Source: a bacterium
GTDB lineage: Bacteria > Calditrichota > Calditrichia > RBG-13-44-9 > J042
Direction of reading: 5' to 3'
NCBI GenBank assembly: GCA_015485355.1
Contig: WFTQ01000080.1
Location: 1 to 36,991, forward strand
Length of the DNA: 36,991 nucleotides
Position numbers and translations under genes: made by a program. A model generated the notes under the pieces. That model was given only the letters and a program-made list of their open reading frames with translations, was not told the DNA's origin and ran no database searches. Shown here in pieces: positions 8,590 through 16,896 of the stretch. Within the stretch, counting starts at the first letter, position 1, and every line of letters starts with the position of its first letter.

Positions 8590-9061
8590 TTCTTCCTAAA
8601 AAATAAAGCTAAATTTCTGTCCCCCAGGTCATGGTTTTGAACGGTTTATCCGGATCCAATCCGTTTCCAGAAAGCGCACCCGCGATCATTCTTTCCCGGC
8701 GATGATCATTCGATTTCAGGAAAAGCGACGAAACCCCTACACCGTCCATCGCCATTCACTTTTGAATCCAGGAAACCGGGATGTTCCCTTGCAAGCGGGG
8801 TGACGGCAACGATACCTGAGCGGGGGCGATCACTCGCCGGCCGTTAAATCAGCGGGAGGTGCCGGTGTACATCTGTCAGCTGCGTTAGCCCCCCGGATTT
8901 CCACGCGTCCGTTGTCCGTGTTCAGCAAACATCACCCCGACCCTGTGCCCGAAGATCAGCTACACCCAGGCGGGATAGACGGGCTGCATTATACGGCCTA
9001 TAATCATTCCGCCGTCCCCGGGAGGCAGGTGCGGCATCATCCACCTCCCAGGCACTTTTGA
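8590..9061. other. Gene-free stretch between dodecin and the secreted-protein operon
   Basis: No frame with plausible protein character on either strand. Just beyond the dodecin stop is an interrupted inverted repeat (GGGAGG at 9020-9025 with CCTCCC at 9044-9049, plus AGGTG/CACCT inside) that could mark the dodecin transcript end, but it has no T run. Confidence 0.4.
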
Positions 9062-9274
9062 TCAATCCATATGATATTTAAAAGAAAGCTTTACTTTGGC
9101 CCGGTATGCCACCACCTTGCCGTCTTCAATCTTCACATCCAGTTCCGACACTTCCGCCACCCGCAAATCCTGCAAGCTTTTGCTGGCGGCTTCCACCACA
9201 TTTTTCACCGCATCTTCCCAGGATGTGGTGCTGGTACCCACCAGTTCAATCACCTTGTAGATACTGTCCGACAT
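9062..9274 (-). CDS. Dodecin family flavin-binding protein
   Basis: A 70-residue dodecin, a hollow dodecamer that stores or buffers flavins in the cytoplasm. The match covers the full length: SIYKVIELVGTSTTSWEDAVKNVVEAA, then DLRVAEVSELDVKIEDGKVVAYRAKVKLSFKY, the strand-helix-strand-strand dodecin pattern including the conserved Trp at the flavin site. The ATG at 9274 is preferred over the GTG directly before it because AGGAGG then has a proper 5-nt spacing. It is transcribed alone. Confidence 0.93.
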   Translation of the reverse strand: MSDSIYKVIELVGTSTTSWEDAVKNVVEAASKSLQDLRVAEVSELDVKIEDGKVVAYRAKVKLSFKYHMD

Positions 9275-9277
9275 CAC

Positions 9278-9752
9278 GACCTCCTTTACTTTTTAAACCA
9301 ACATTCCCATGAATTAACAAACTTTCCTGCCCCCTTTTTCGGGATAGGTTCTCAAACCTCCGGTGAAACGAGTCTTTGCAAAGTCCGACATTTTATTGCT
9401 CATCAATAACCAAGATCGAAAAGACCCCACAAGAGGGAAAACCCCATCGAACCGAGTGGTGCAACACACCGGAAACCGCTTCCCTGGAAAACGCCCCCCT
9501 TGGGCATCGATTCAGCGTCCTGCAGTGGATTATACGGTATGAAGAGCTGATTGTCAAGACAGGAATCTTGTACCCTTCTTTTTGCGAATTCCCTGGGGAT
9601 AGGGATGGAGGTGAGGGACGATTATGCAGAAGGGTTTGGGGCGGTTTTGCCATGGGAAAAAATGGGTTCTTGCACTCTGACAGATTCGGGACGCGCTTCC
9701 CTTCTATGGTCGGCGGTAGGATAATCGAGGAAACCGCCGCCGACATTCCGTT
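9278..9752. other. Gene-free stretch between ferredoxin-like gene and dodecin
   Basis: Open frames exist on both strands here, but their composition (clusters of Pro, Ser and Arg, no hydrophobic core pattern) and the lack of ribosome binding sites make them unlikely genes. A weak TTGTTA-17-TTTAAA pair just upstream of dodecin (minus strand, about 9290-9320) may be its promoter. Confidence 0.35.
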
Positions 9753-10712
9753 TTAAGCCATCCGGTGGAACATAGCCTGCCGCATCAATGCCTGAATTTC
9801 CAGGGGTTCGCCGTTACGGGCATCCCGTACCAGCCGATGCACCCCCTTTTTGCAACGGGAAACACAAACGCCACATCCCATACAGCGGCGGGGATCCACC
9901 TTCACAGTACCGTTTTCTAACCGGATGGCTTCAAAAGGGCAGGCCCGCACACAGGCCCCACAGGCGGTGCACTTCCCGGCGTCGGGATGATTGAGGTAAC
10001 CGGAAGCGGCCAGCATGGGGGTTCCATGCCGCATGGCCTGCATGGCTCCGCAACAACAGGAACAACAATTGCAGATGGCATAAAAGCGTCCCAGCATGGC
10101 GTCTTTGAAAAAAGCATGGTGTACGTGACCGCGGCGGTGTTCCCGGGTTAAAATGGCGACGGCTTCCTGAGGAGTAATCCGCCGGGCCCGATGGGGATGA
10201 TGTTCCAATACAAAACCGGCGAAAGGTTCACCAATAATCAAACATACATCCAAGGGTTTGCAGGGATTCACACGACTGGAACGGCAGGGACATTCCATGG
10301 CGGCAATGTGATCGGGATGTTTCAAGATTAAATCGCGTGCCTTTCGGTAGGGGATAATGCGCTCCAGATTTTCCAGCCGGATGTCCCGTTCCACAGTTAC
10401 CAGACGTCGAGCAGCCTCCAGGGTCAATACCTTTCCATGATAGGCATCGGCAAAGGCCCTGTGGCCATCGCGCTCCGTTTTCCGAGGTCGATAGCGCAAC
10501 CCTTTTGCAAGTAGGTTCCAGATAGGAAGCACCCATCGGGTGGCGGGATGTTCCCCCGTGCCCACCCCAATATACAAGTAAGGCCAGCGGGCGTAAATGT
10601 ATCCATGCAACCAATCTCCAAATGTAACCCCCCGGCTTTGACCGGCTTCCTGAATAAAGGCTTTCGTAGAAGGTTTTAAGAAGGGTATCCGTAAAAGCAC
10701 TTTCCAGATCAT
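9753..10712 (-). CDS. Cys-rich 4Fe-4S protein with bacterial-type double ferredoxin domain
   Basis: A 319-residue cytoplasmic iron-sulphur protein. The C terminus has two classical clusters: CTACGACVRACPF (Cys 248, 251, 254, 258) and CMGCGVCVSRC (Cys 277, 280, 283, 287). Before these are CPCRSSRVNPCKPLDVC (Cys 141, 143, 151, 157) and an unusual CNCCSCCC run (six Cys, 214-221). Similar proteins are annotated only as 4Fe-4S binding proteins, and the catalytic or carrier role is unknown. The start is the ATG at 10712 (GGAGAAAGG upstream), supported by a strong promoter at 10747-10775 that would lie inside any longer frame. It is monocistronic, with no obvious redox partner nearby. Confidence 0.85.
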   Translation of the reverse strand: MIWKVLLRIPFLKPSTKAFIQEAGQSRGVTFGDWLHGYIYARWPYLYIGVGTGEHPATRWVLPIWNLLAKGLRYRPRKTERDGHRAFADAYHGKVLTLEAARRLVTVERDIRLENLERIIPYRKARDLILKHPDHIAAMECPCRSSRVNPCKPLDVCLIIGEPFAGFVLEHHPHRARRITPQEAVAILTREHRRGHVHHAFFKDAMLGRFYAICNCCSCCCGAMQAMRHGTPMLAASGYLNHPDAGKCTACGACVRACPFEAIRLENGTVKVDPRRCMGCGVCVSRCKKGVHRLVRDARNGEPLEIQALMRQAMFHRMA

Positions 10713-10746
10713 CGTGCCCTTTCTCCGACATTTGGTATGGATCTGA

Positions 10747-10775
10747 ATAATAGGAAATTGCATTGAAATTTTCAA
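10747..10775 (-). promoter_or_regulatory. Sigma-70-type promoter of the Cys-rich ferredoxin gene
   Basis: On the minus strand TTGAAA (10770-10775), an exact 17-nt spacer and TATTAT (10747-10752), ending 34 nt before the ATG at 10712. One of the two best promoter matches in the window. Confidence 0.6.
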
Positions 10776-11067
10776 CAGGTAACAGGCGCCTTCAGGACAA
10801 TTCTCCGCCGTGGTCGGTTCCAAAGGCGGAAGGTGGTTCGCTCGGCCATTTTCTGTTTTTCTTCTGATGACACTGGATCGCAGGATCCGTTCGTTTCCGG
10901 CTGAACCCGGCTGTTTTTGATCCGAACGGCATACCACCGCCCCGCTTGATGCTATACCGGCTTAACGTGCCGAGGCTTAAAACAGTGGGCCTTCCTCCCG
11001 CATCGCTCTGCAACCGAAGAGAACCCACGTCCCATGCCACAACCTTTTCCTTCCCCCATCGCCGGCA
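10776..11067. other. Gene-free stretch between ferredoxin-like gene and trkH
   Basis: No credible coding frame, strong terminator or repeat seen. Frames on the minus strand lack start signals and have non-protein-like composition. Confidence 0.35.
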
Positions 11068-12510
11068 TCATTTTTTCCAAAAAGTGGGAGAAAACAGAAT
11101 GATCACGGTAAAGACTTCCAGCCGCCCCATTAACATCAATGCGGCCAGCACCCATTTGCCGGCGGCCGGAATATGGGCATAATTATCCGTGGGCCCTACG
11201 GTACCCAATCCCGGTCCAATATTGCCCAGGCAAGCCGCCACTGCACCAAAAGCCGAATCGATGTCCAACCCCAGAGCCGCCATGACAAAAACTCCGGTAA
11301 CAAAAATGATCATGAACAGAACGAACAATCCCAGAATGTTTCCCATAACATCTCTGGGGATTACGGTGCGACCCATCCGAACCGGAACCACTGCATGAGG
11401 ATGAAGCAGACGCACAATCTCGCTGTAGACGAATTTGAACAGAATAAAAATGCGAATCACCTTAAGCCCCCCTCCCGTGGAACCGGCACACCCTCCAATA
11501 AACATCAACGTGAACAACACAAACTGAGAACTAAAAGACCAATGTTCGTAATCGGCGGTAGCATATCCGGTGGTGGTGAGTATTGAGACGACTTGAAAAA
11601 GGGTCTTTTGTAGTCCTTCCCGCGGATCGGAATAATGATTGCGAAAGGTGTCGGCACCTATCAGCAAGACCGCCAGACCGATAATACCGACAAAAAAGCG
11701 AAACTCCACATTACGGACATAAGTTCGCCATTCTCCCCGTAAAAACCGAAAATGCAGAGAAAAGTTTGTCCCGGCCAGAATCATAAAAAATATAACGATA
11801 TAGTCAATCAGGGCGCTGTTATAGGCGCCGATACTGGCATTTCGGGTAGAGAATCCTCCCGTGGCCATGGTGCCGAAGGTATGACAGAGAGCATCGAACA
11901 GATTCATGCCGGCCAGCATCAACAGAAGGGTCTCGATCGCCGAGAGCAACAGATACACCCCCCACAAGATTTTAGCCGTTTCTGTGATGCGGGGAGTCAA
12001 CTTATCGGCCACGGGTCCCGGGACCTCGGCTTTAAACAACTGCATTCCCCCTACTCCCAGAAAAGGCAAAATCGCCAGCGACAAAACAATAATGCCCATG
12101 CCTCCAATCCAGTGAGTCAAACTGCGCCAGAAGAGGAGTCCATGGGGCAGCGCTTCGATATCGGTTAAAATGGTGGCCCCGGTGGTGGTAAATCCCGACA
12201 TGGTCTCGAAAAACGCATCGGTAAAACCGGGGATTTCTCCCGAGATCACAAACGGCAGACTGCCGAAGAAGGAAAACACCAGCCAGCCCATGGTCACGAT
12301 GGCAAAACCCTCTTTGGGGCGCAATTCCTGATTGAAGCGCGTCATCGAAAAGGCCGCAACGCCGCAGACGAGAGTAATGCCCGAGGCAATCAACAGGTCA
12401 AGGTAATCCGAATCCCCATAGTACAGCGAGAAGGGCACCGGCACGACCATGGCCACGGAAAGGAAGACCATCAAAAGCCCCAGAATATGGACAACACTAC
12501 CAACCCGCAT
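11068..12510 (-). CDS. trkH: Potassium uptake protein TrkH
   Basis: Membrane subunit of the Trk/Ktr potassium transporter, 480 residues, full length. Four M1-P-M2 repeats are visible, with selectivity-filter segments TTTGAT, ATGGFST, TTTGYAT and NIGPGLG, each with the conserved Gly. The HWIGGMGIIVLSLAILPFLGVGGMQLFKAEVPGP block is typical of TrkH. It works with the NAD/ATP-binding subunit TrkA, encoded 192 nt upstream on the same strand. The ATG at 12510 follows GGATGGAGC. The C terminus ends in GRLEVFTVIILFSPTFWKK, standard for the family. Confidence 0.96.
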   Translation of the reverse strand: MRVGSVVHILGLLMVFLSVAMVVPVPFSLYYGDSDYLDLLIASGITLVCGVAAFSMTRFNQELRPKEGFAIVTMGWLVFSFFGSLPFVISGEIPGFTDAFFETMSGFTTTGATILTDIEALPHGLLFWRSLTHWIGGMGIIVLSLAILPFLGVGGMQLFKAEVPGPVADKLTPRITETAKILWGVYLLLSAIETLLLMLAGMNLFDALCHTFGTMATGGFSTRNASIGAYNSALIDYIVIFFMILAGTNFSLHFRFLRGEWRTYVRNVEFRFFVGIIGLAVLLIGADTFRNHYSDPREGLQKTLFQVVSILTTTGYATADYEHWSFSSQFVLFTLMFIGGCAGSTGGGLKVIRIFILFKFVYSEIVRLLHPHAVVPVRMGRTVIPRDVMGNILGLFVLFMIIFVTGVFVMAALGLDIDSAFGAVAACLGNIGPGLGTVGPTDNYAHIPAAGKWVLAALMLMGRLEVFTVIILFSPTFWKK

Positions 12511-12702
12511 GCTCCATCCAATGTTTTATTGGCCTGCGTTTTGGAATCATTAAGGCCGGGGGAATGGGCCGGGGACACCCTCCCTTAAGCAAGGCCTTGC
12601 GGGAAAAGATCGTGCCGGCAGGATGCCCATCGGCCTGGTTCCGAGGGCTTTTGTCCGAGGGATGCGTTGTAGCGCAGCCTGCCGCCAGGACGTTTTGCCT
12701 CC

Positions 12703-14043
12703 TCATTTGAAAAACTTTTCCACTTCACTTCGGGCCTGGGGGAGCATGAACACCAACACCCGGTCTTCCGGCTGAATGTGGGTATCACCCCGAGGGATGA
12801 CGAGTTCCCCATTGTGCATAACGGCGCCAATAATGGCCTGTTTGGGAAAATGGATCTTGCGCAACGGCTTCTGGGTAATTTTGCTTCGGGGACGGGCAAT
12901 AAATTCGATGATTTCGGCTTCCACCCCCGGCAGGGTATTGATCGACGCGATTTGTTTATGACGGATAAACCGTTGAACGGCGTTCACGGTAATCAGCTGT
13001 TTACTTACCACGGCGTCCATTCCGATGGTGGGGGTAATAGGCAGATATTCCACCTTGTTTACCAGGGCGATGGTCCGCGGCACTTTTAAGTGTCGGGCAA
13101 CCAGGGTGGCAATGATATTGGTCTCGTCGTCCCCGGTCACAGCAATGAAGGCGTCCATCTCCGTTATGCCCTCCAGCGCCAGTAAATCGATATCGGTACC
13201 GTCGCCATGGATGATAAGGGTATCGGGCAAGATGTCGGCAATTTCCTGAGATTTCTCCGCGCTGCTTTCGATAATTTTTACGTTGATCTCCCGAGACAAC
13301 CGCCGGGCTATGAATTGGCCGATCAATCCGCCCCCCAGAATCATCACATTCTCGATGCGGGTTTTGCTCTTTCCGGTCAGCTCGATAAATTGGGGGATAA
13401 AATCCGGATCGCTGATAACAAAAATCTGATCCCCTCGAACCAGAATGTCCTCTCCCCGGGGAATTACCGTGCGTTGTTTGCGATTGATGGCCACGATGCG
13501 CATGGGTGGATTGCCGAACCGTTCTCCCAGTTCTTTCAGCGGAATGCGCAGGATCGGCGCATCCTGTTCCAGACGGATTCCCAGGAGTTGAATGCGTCCC
13601 CCTTCAAATTCCAGTACATCGGTGGCACTGGATTGGCGAATGAGCCGTACGATGGCATCGGCGGTCTCTTTTTCCGGGTGGATGATTAAATCCACTCCCA
13701 AATCTTCGGGTTGTAATATGAAGTCCGAAGCGGTATATTGAGGATTGCGGACGCGTGCGATGGTGGTCGGTACGCCAACCCGCCGGGCCATCATACAGGT
13801 CATAAGGTTGACCTCGTCCTGGTCGGTCATACCGGCAACAATATCGGCAGACTCTATTTGCGCTTTCTTGAGAGTACGGAAACTGGCTCCGTGCCCTTCC
13901 ACCACCATGGCATCCAGCTGTTCGGTGGCCCGCTTGACCTGATGGGAATTTTTTTCCACGATAATGATATTGTGCTTTTCCATTAACAGGCGCTTGGCCA
14001 ATTGAAATCCGATATCCCCTGCCCCGATGATCAGCACATTCAT
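12703..14043 (-). CDS. trkA: Trk potassium uptake regulatory subunit TrkA
   Basis: Peripheral cytoplasmic gating ring of the Trk system, 446 residues, with two tandem RCK units. Each has a Rossmann TrkA_N domain (IIGAGDIGFQLAKRL at residues 5-19 and ILGGGLIGQFIARRL near 235) and a TrkA_C domain (GGRIQLLGIRLEQDAPILRIPLKEL; ITQKPLRKIHFPKQAIIGAVM). The nucleotide-binding acidic residues after the second strand (IIVEKN, IIESSA) are present. It is the proximal gene of trkA-trkH. The 192-nt spacer between the two holds a Shine-Dalgarno-like GAGGAGG with no usable start and a GCAAGGCCTTGC palindrome. Confidence 0.96.
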   Translation of the reverse strand: MNVLIIGAGDIGFQLAKRLLMEKHNIIIVEKNSHQVKRATEQLDAMVVEGHGASFRTLKKAQIESADIVAGMTDQDEVNLMTCMMARRVGVPTTIARVRNPQYTASDFILQPEDLGVDLIIHPEKETADAIVRLIRQSSATDVLEFEGGRIQLLGIRLEQDAPILRIPLKELGERFGNPPMRIVAINRKQRTVIPRGEDILVRGDQIFVISDPDFIPQFIELTGKSKTRIENVMILGGGLIGQFIARRLSREINVKIIESSAEKSQEIADILPDTLIIHGDGTDIDLLALEGITEMDAFIAVTGDDETNIIATLVARHLKVPRTIALVNKVEYLPITPTIGMDAVVSKQLITVNAVQRFIRHKQIASINTLPGVEAEIIEFIARPRSKITQKPLRKIHFPKQAIIGAVMHNGELVIPRGDTHIQPEDRVLVFMLPQARSEVEKFFK

Positions 14044-14179
14044 GTTTCGTTTATCCGTTTCTTGAGATTGCCAGACCTTGTTTTTCCCGTTTTTCCCACC
14101 TCAGCGGCATGGGAACGGGCCTATTTTATTTTCGGCCGTAATGTCGGCAGCCTTATGGCACCCTTTCATGCAGACTGAT

Positions 14180-15223
14180 TCATTTTTTCAGAAGTTCCCG
14201 AAATACGTTGATGGTGTAGTCAATATCGGCATCGGAAACATCCAGGTGGGTGACCGCCCGGAGTTTACCGGGTCCCAGATTCAGCAGAAACACACCGCGC
14301 TGGTGGAGTTGTTCGACCAGGGCATCTGCCGTCATGACCTCGGGATGGACTTCGAACCGTAGAATGTTGGTTTGTACGCGTTCCAGATCGATGTGAATAC
14401 CGGGCAGTTCGGCGAGGGCCTCGGCCAGCCGTCGGGCCCGGCGGTGATCGTCGATCAGGCGTTCCCAATGGTGTTCGATGGCATACAGGGCCGCTGCGGC
14501 CAGGATGCCCGCCTGCCGCATACCGCCTCCATATGCCTTACGATAATAGTGCGCCTGCTGGATAAAATCCGAATCACCCACCACAATAGAGCCCACAGGC
14601 GCACCCAATCCCTTGGAAAAGCACAACATTACCGAATCGAAAGGCCGGGCATAGTCCTTTAAAGAAATCCCCGTGGCCACAGATGCATTCCACAAACGAG
14701 CCCCATCCAGATGCATCTTTAAACCCCGCCGCCGGGCCAGGGAAGCCATCCGTTCCATCTCTTCCAGGGGGTAAAGAACACCCCCCGCCCGGTTATGGGT
14801 GTTTTCCAGGCAGATCAATCGTGTTTGCGGCTGATGCACGTCTTTTGGACGAATCGCGGCAGCCACCTGTGCTACCGGCAGGATACCCTCTCGCCCTTCT
14901 AAAATGTGCAACTGAACCCCGGCCAGCATGGCCGATGCCCCACACTCGTAATTGACAATGTGGGAATCCCGCTCCACAATGATTTCCTCCCCGGGACGAG
15001 TGTGGGCATTGATGCTGATCTGATTGCCCATCGTTCCACTGGGAACAAACAATGCCGCCTCCTTGCCGGTCATTTCCGCCACCACCTCCTGCAACCGATT
15101 GACCGTGGGATCCTCCCCAAACACATCGTCGCCCACGTCCGCCCGAATCATTGCCTGGCGCATCCCCGGCGTGGGTCGAGTGACGGTATCGCTCCGCAAA
15201 TCGACAAACGGCATGACTTCCAT
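14180..15223 (-). CDS. Low-specificity L-threonine aldolase
   Basis: PLP enzyme of the beta-eliminating lyase/threonine aldolase family, cleaving L-threonine or L-allo-threonine to glycine and acetaldehyde. From the ATG at 15223 it is 347 residues, the usual size. Family marks are the N-terminal [18 protein letters not shown], the PSGTMGNQ phosphate loop, the PLP-stacking His in DSHIVNYE (H88), [10 protein letters not shown], and the Schiff-base lysine K204 in [12 protein letters not shown]. An ATG three codons later (15214), preceded by GGATGG, is an equally possible start; upstream frame extension lacks family similarity. It lies 136 nt before trkA and appears to be a separate unit. Confidence 0.93.
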   Translation of the reverse strand: MEVMPFVDLRSDTVTRPTPGMRQAMIRADVGDDVFGEDPTVNRLQEVVAEMTGKEAALFVPSGTMGNQISINAHTRPGEEIIVERDSHIVNYECGASAMLAGVQLHILEGREGILPVAQVAAAIRPKDVHQPQTRLICLENTHNRAGGVLYPLEEMERMASLARRRGLKMHLDGARLWNASVATGISLKDYARPFDSVMLCFSKGLGAPVGSIVVGDSDFIQQAHYYRKAYGGGMRQAGILAAAALYAIEHHWERLIDDHRRARRLAEALAELPGIHIDLERVQTNILRFEVHPEVMTADALVEQLHQRGVFLLNLGPGKLRAVTHLDVSDADIDYTINVFRELLKK

Positions 15224-15313
15224 CCCTTCCTTTGCCCTAAACAAACGCTGGAAAAATAAGCAAGGCGGATATTGAATGCAAGAAGCTTCCCAGAAGGTTT
15301 GCCGCATTTCCCC

Positions 15314-15439
15314 ATGCGGCAGTTGCGGCGAACCTTGCAAAATTTAAACGACGCCTCTCGCTTTTCTCAGGAGGACCCTTCCGTGCTGATTCGGGGCACC
15401 AAGTTTAAAAACGTGCCGGACGAGGAACTGGAAAAATGA
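15314..15439 (+). pseudogene. Relic resembling the C terminus of an MCE/MlaD-type protein
   Basis: A plus-strand frame gives a 41-residue peptide with helical MRQLRRTLQNLNDASR followed by EDPSVLIRGTKFKNVPDEELEK and a TGA. The helix, then (E)DPSxLIRGxK, then a short acidic tail is how many MCE-domain lipid-transport proteins (MlaD-like) end. The frame stays open only back to a TAA at 15257, and the upstream codons do not resemble an MCE domain, so if genuine this is a 3' gene remnant left by deletion or rearrangement. It sits in the upstream region of the divergent threonine aldolase gene. Judged from memory of family C termini, not a search. Confidence 0.35.
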
Positions 15440-15542
15440 ATTTGGTGGGAAGCGGATCTCCTCCCCTTTCTCCACCCATTCTCTGGCAAACCATTAATGA
15501 TCGACGGCCGAAGGCGGCCCTTCTAATCCATTAAGGAAGCCC

Positions 15543-16265
15543 CTATCGTACAAGTGACGAGCGGTTAAAAGGGCGCACAGGAGGAAAACGGCGGAAAGCC
15601 TGGCGCGCCCGTTGCACAAATTGATGCACCCGTTGCGGATCTTTACGCCCCCCGGCATCCTCGACACCGGTATGCACATCCACTCCGGCCGGGCGCACCG
15701 TCTGGATGGCCTGCCCCACATTCCCGGGCCTCAATCCACCCGCCAGAATGATCGGCCGTGGGGAAGCCGACACCAGTTTGCGGCTCATCTGCCAGTTGTG
15801 GGTTCGACCCGTGGCTCCGCTGGCTCCGCTCTCGGGATCAAAAGTATCCGTGATAAACGCATCGACATAAGGAGCAAAGCGCCGGACGTCTTGCAGCAGT
15901 TCTTCAAGATTGCCGTTGCGAACTACCAGGCTTTTAATCAACACCCATTTGCTTTGCTGATGCAGATCCCGCAGCAGTTCCGCAGAAACTTCGCCGTGCA
16001 GATGGATATGCTGTACCCCAAGCCGGTTGGCCAGACGGACAATCTCTTTCTCCTCGTTTAAATAAGTAATCAAAACGCCAAACACGGAAGCCGGTAACCG
16101 GCGAATGATCCGTGCTGCGGCTTCCACGGTAAGGTCTTCCTGGTGAACATCCAACCGGAAGGGAAAGCCCAGCCAGTCCACTCCGGCCTCTACCAATAGG
16201 TCGGCTTCCGCCTGGTCGCTAATGCCGGCAATCTGGATCAGACCTGCAGACTCGGTTTTGTTCAT
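15543..16265 (-). CDS. TrpF-like TIM-barrel protein lacking the catalytic cysteine
   Basis: A 240-residue protein of the phosphoribosylanthranilate isomerase (TrpF) family. It keeps the barrel landmarks GVDWLGFPFRLDVHQEDL (the Arg at the substrate site), QHIHLHG, an Asp in AFITDTFDPESGASG where the catalytic acid lies, and the phosphate-binding ILAGGLRPGNV...GVDVHTGVED.GGRKD. The hallmark KxCG of strand 1, whose Cys is the general base, reads QIAG here. No other trp gene is nearby. It is probably a paralogue with a changed reaction rather than the tryptophan-pathway enzyme. The start is firm: GGAGGAGG lies 2-5 nt before the ATG. The last 15 residues are unusually Arg/Pro-rich. Confidence 0.8.
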   Translation of the reverse strand: MNKTESAGLIQIAGISDQAEADLLVEAGVDWLGFPFRLDVHQEDLTVEAAARIIRRLPASVFGVLITYLNEEKEIVRLANRLGVQHIHLHGEVSAELLRDLHQQSKWVLIKSLVVRNGNLEELLQDVRRFAPYVDAFITDTFDPESGASGATGRTHNWQMSRKLVSASPRPIILAGGLRPGNVGQAIQTVRPAGVDVHTGVEDAGGRKDPQRVHQFVQRARQAFRRFPPVRPFNRSSLVR

Positions 16266-16830
16266 TGCCTCCTCCAGGCTGTGTCAATAAAAGCCGGAGC
16301 ATCGGGTGAACGGCAAAATTGCCCGCTTTTTCCGTCGCCGCTCTAACGGCAGATCCCCCTACCCACACCGAATGTTCCACACGGTGGCGCCGTTCGATTC
16401 CCCGGTGCCGGCACGATCAGCAGCCCCAAGACAATCGATAAGGGCGGGTGAAATCCGTTGGAACCGTCCCCACAGCGTTTAGAAAAAACCGAATAGAGCC
16501 TCCCCCGGCACTCCGTTTTAGCCCCAACCCCTTCAGGACCCCGAACAATGGGGCCGATCCCATGATCAATTGAGGAACCGGGTGATGGTACACCATCGTA
16601 AAGGCAAATTGAAGCCGATGAATGAGTGCACACCGTTCATACTGATAACCCAGGGTTCATTTCCAGCCGCATCCGGATACTTCATAATCCCTCCTTAAAT
16701 GCGTGCTTTTTTAAATTACGGAATCGAACCGAAAGAGCAAATTCTTTTTTCGAAGATGCGCTCCCGTTTATCTCATTTTTTCTGATTTGCCGGCGGCGAT
16801 CCCGAAGGTTAAACCCTTCATGGAAATGCC
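16266..16830. other. Long gap upstream of the PMM operon
   Basis: This 565-bp stretch contains one small minus-strand frame with an excellent ribosome binding site (16566-16685, listed separately) and no other credible gene. A tRNA-like GTTCGATTC near 16390 has no matching stems. The segment nearest 16831 is AT-rich and leads into the PMM promoter. Confidence 0.4.
16566..16685 (-). CDS. Small ORF or truncated gene start, 39 codons
   Basis: On the minus strand AAGGAGG stands 4 nt before an ATG that opens a 39-residue frame starting MKYPDAAGNEPWVISMNGVHSF. The Shine-Dalgarno is as good as that of any real gene here, which is the main evidence. The peptide shows no recognised domain and no signal or membrane helix. 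A possible promoter (TTGCTC, 16-nt spacer, TAATTT) lies about 30 nt upstream. It may be a genuine small protein or the leftover 5' end of a decayed gene. Confidence 0.3.
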   Translation of the reverse strand: MKYPDAAGNEPWVISMNGVHSFIGFNLPLRWCTITRFLN

Positions 16831-16859
16831 TTGAATCAACCTATTCTACGTTTTATATT
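16831..16859 (+). promoter_or_regulatory. Strong promoter of the PMM-IMPase-prs operon
   Basis: TTGAAT (16831-16836), exactly 17 nt, TATATT (16854-16859), ending 37 nt before the start codon at 16897. Best sigma-70-type match in the window; it also argues against a longer start at 16831 for the following gene. Confidence 0.6.
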
Positions 16860-16896
16860 GGTTCCCCTTTCAAAACCAAAAACGGGAGTGGACGTT

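Noticed and set aside
9020-9049. Rho-independent terminator after dodecin
   Set aside because: The stem is interrupted and no T run follows on the minus strand.
9393-9746. 117-codon open frame on the minus strand and an overlapping 126-codon frame on the plus strand
   Set aside because: No ribosome binding sites, composition dominated by Pro, Ser and Arg, and no recognisable fold pattern; chance frames in a non-coding gap.
10713-10937. 75-residue N-terminal extension of the Cys-rich ferredoxin-like protein
   Set aside because: A TTGAAA-17-TATTAT promoter lies inside it and the residues are not protein-like.
16375-16415. tRNA T-arm-like GTTCGATTC
   Set aside because: The bases on either side do not form a 5-bp T stem and no acceptor or anticodon stem can be drawn around it.
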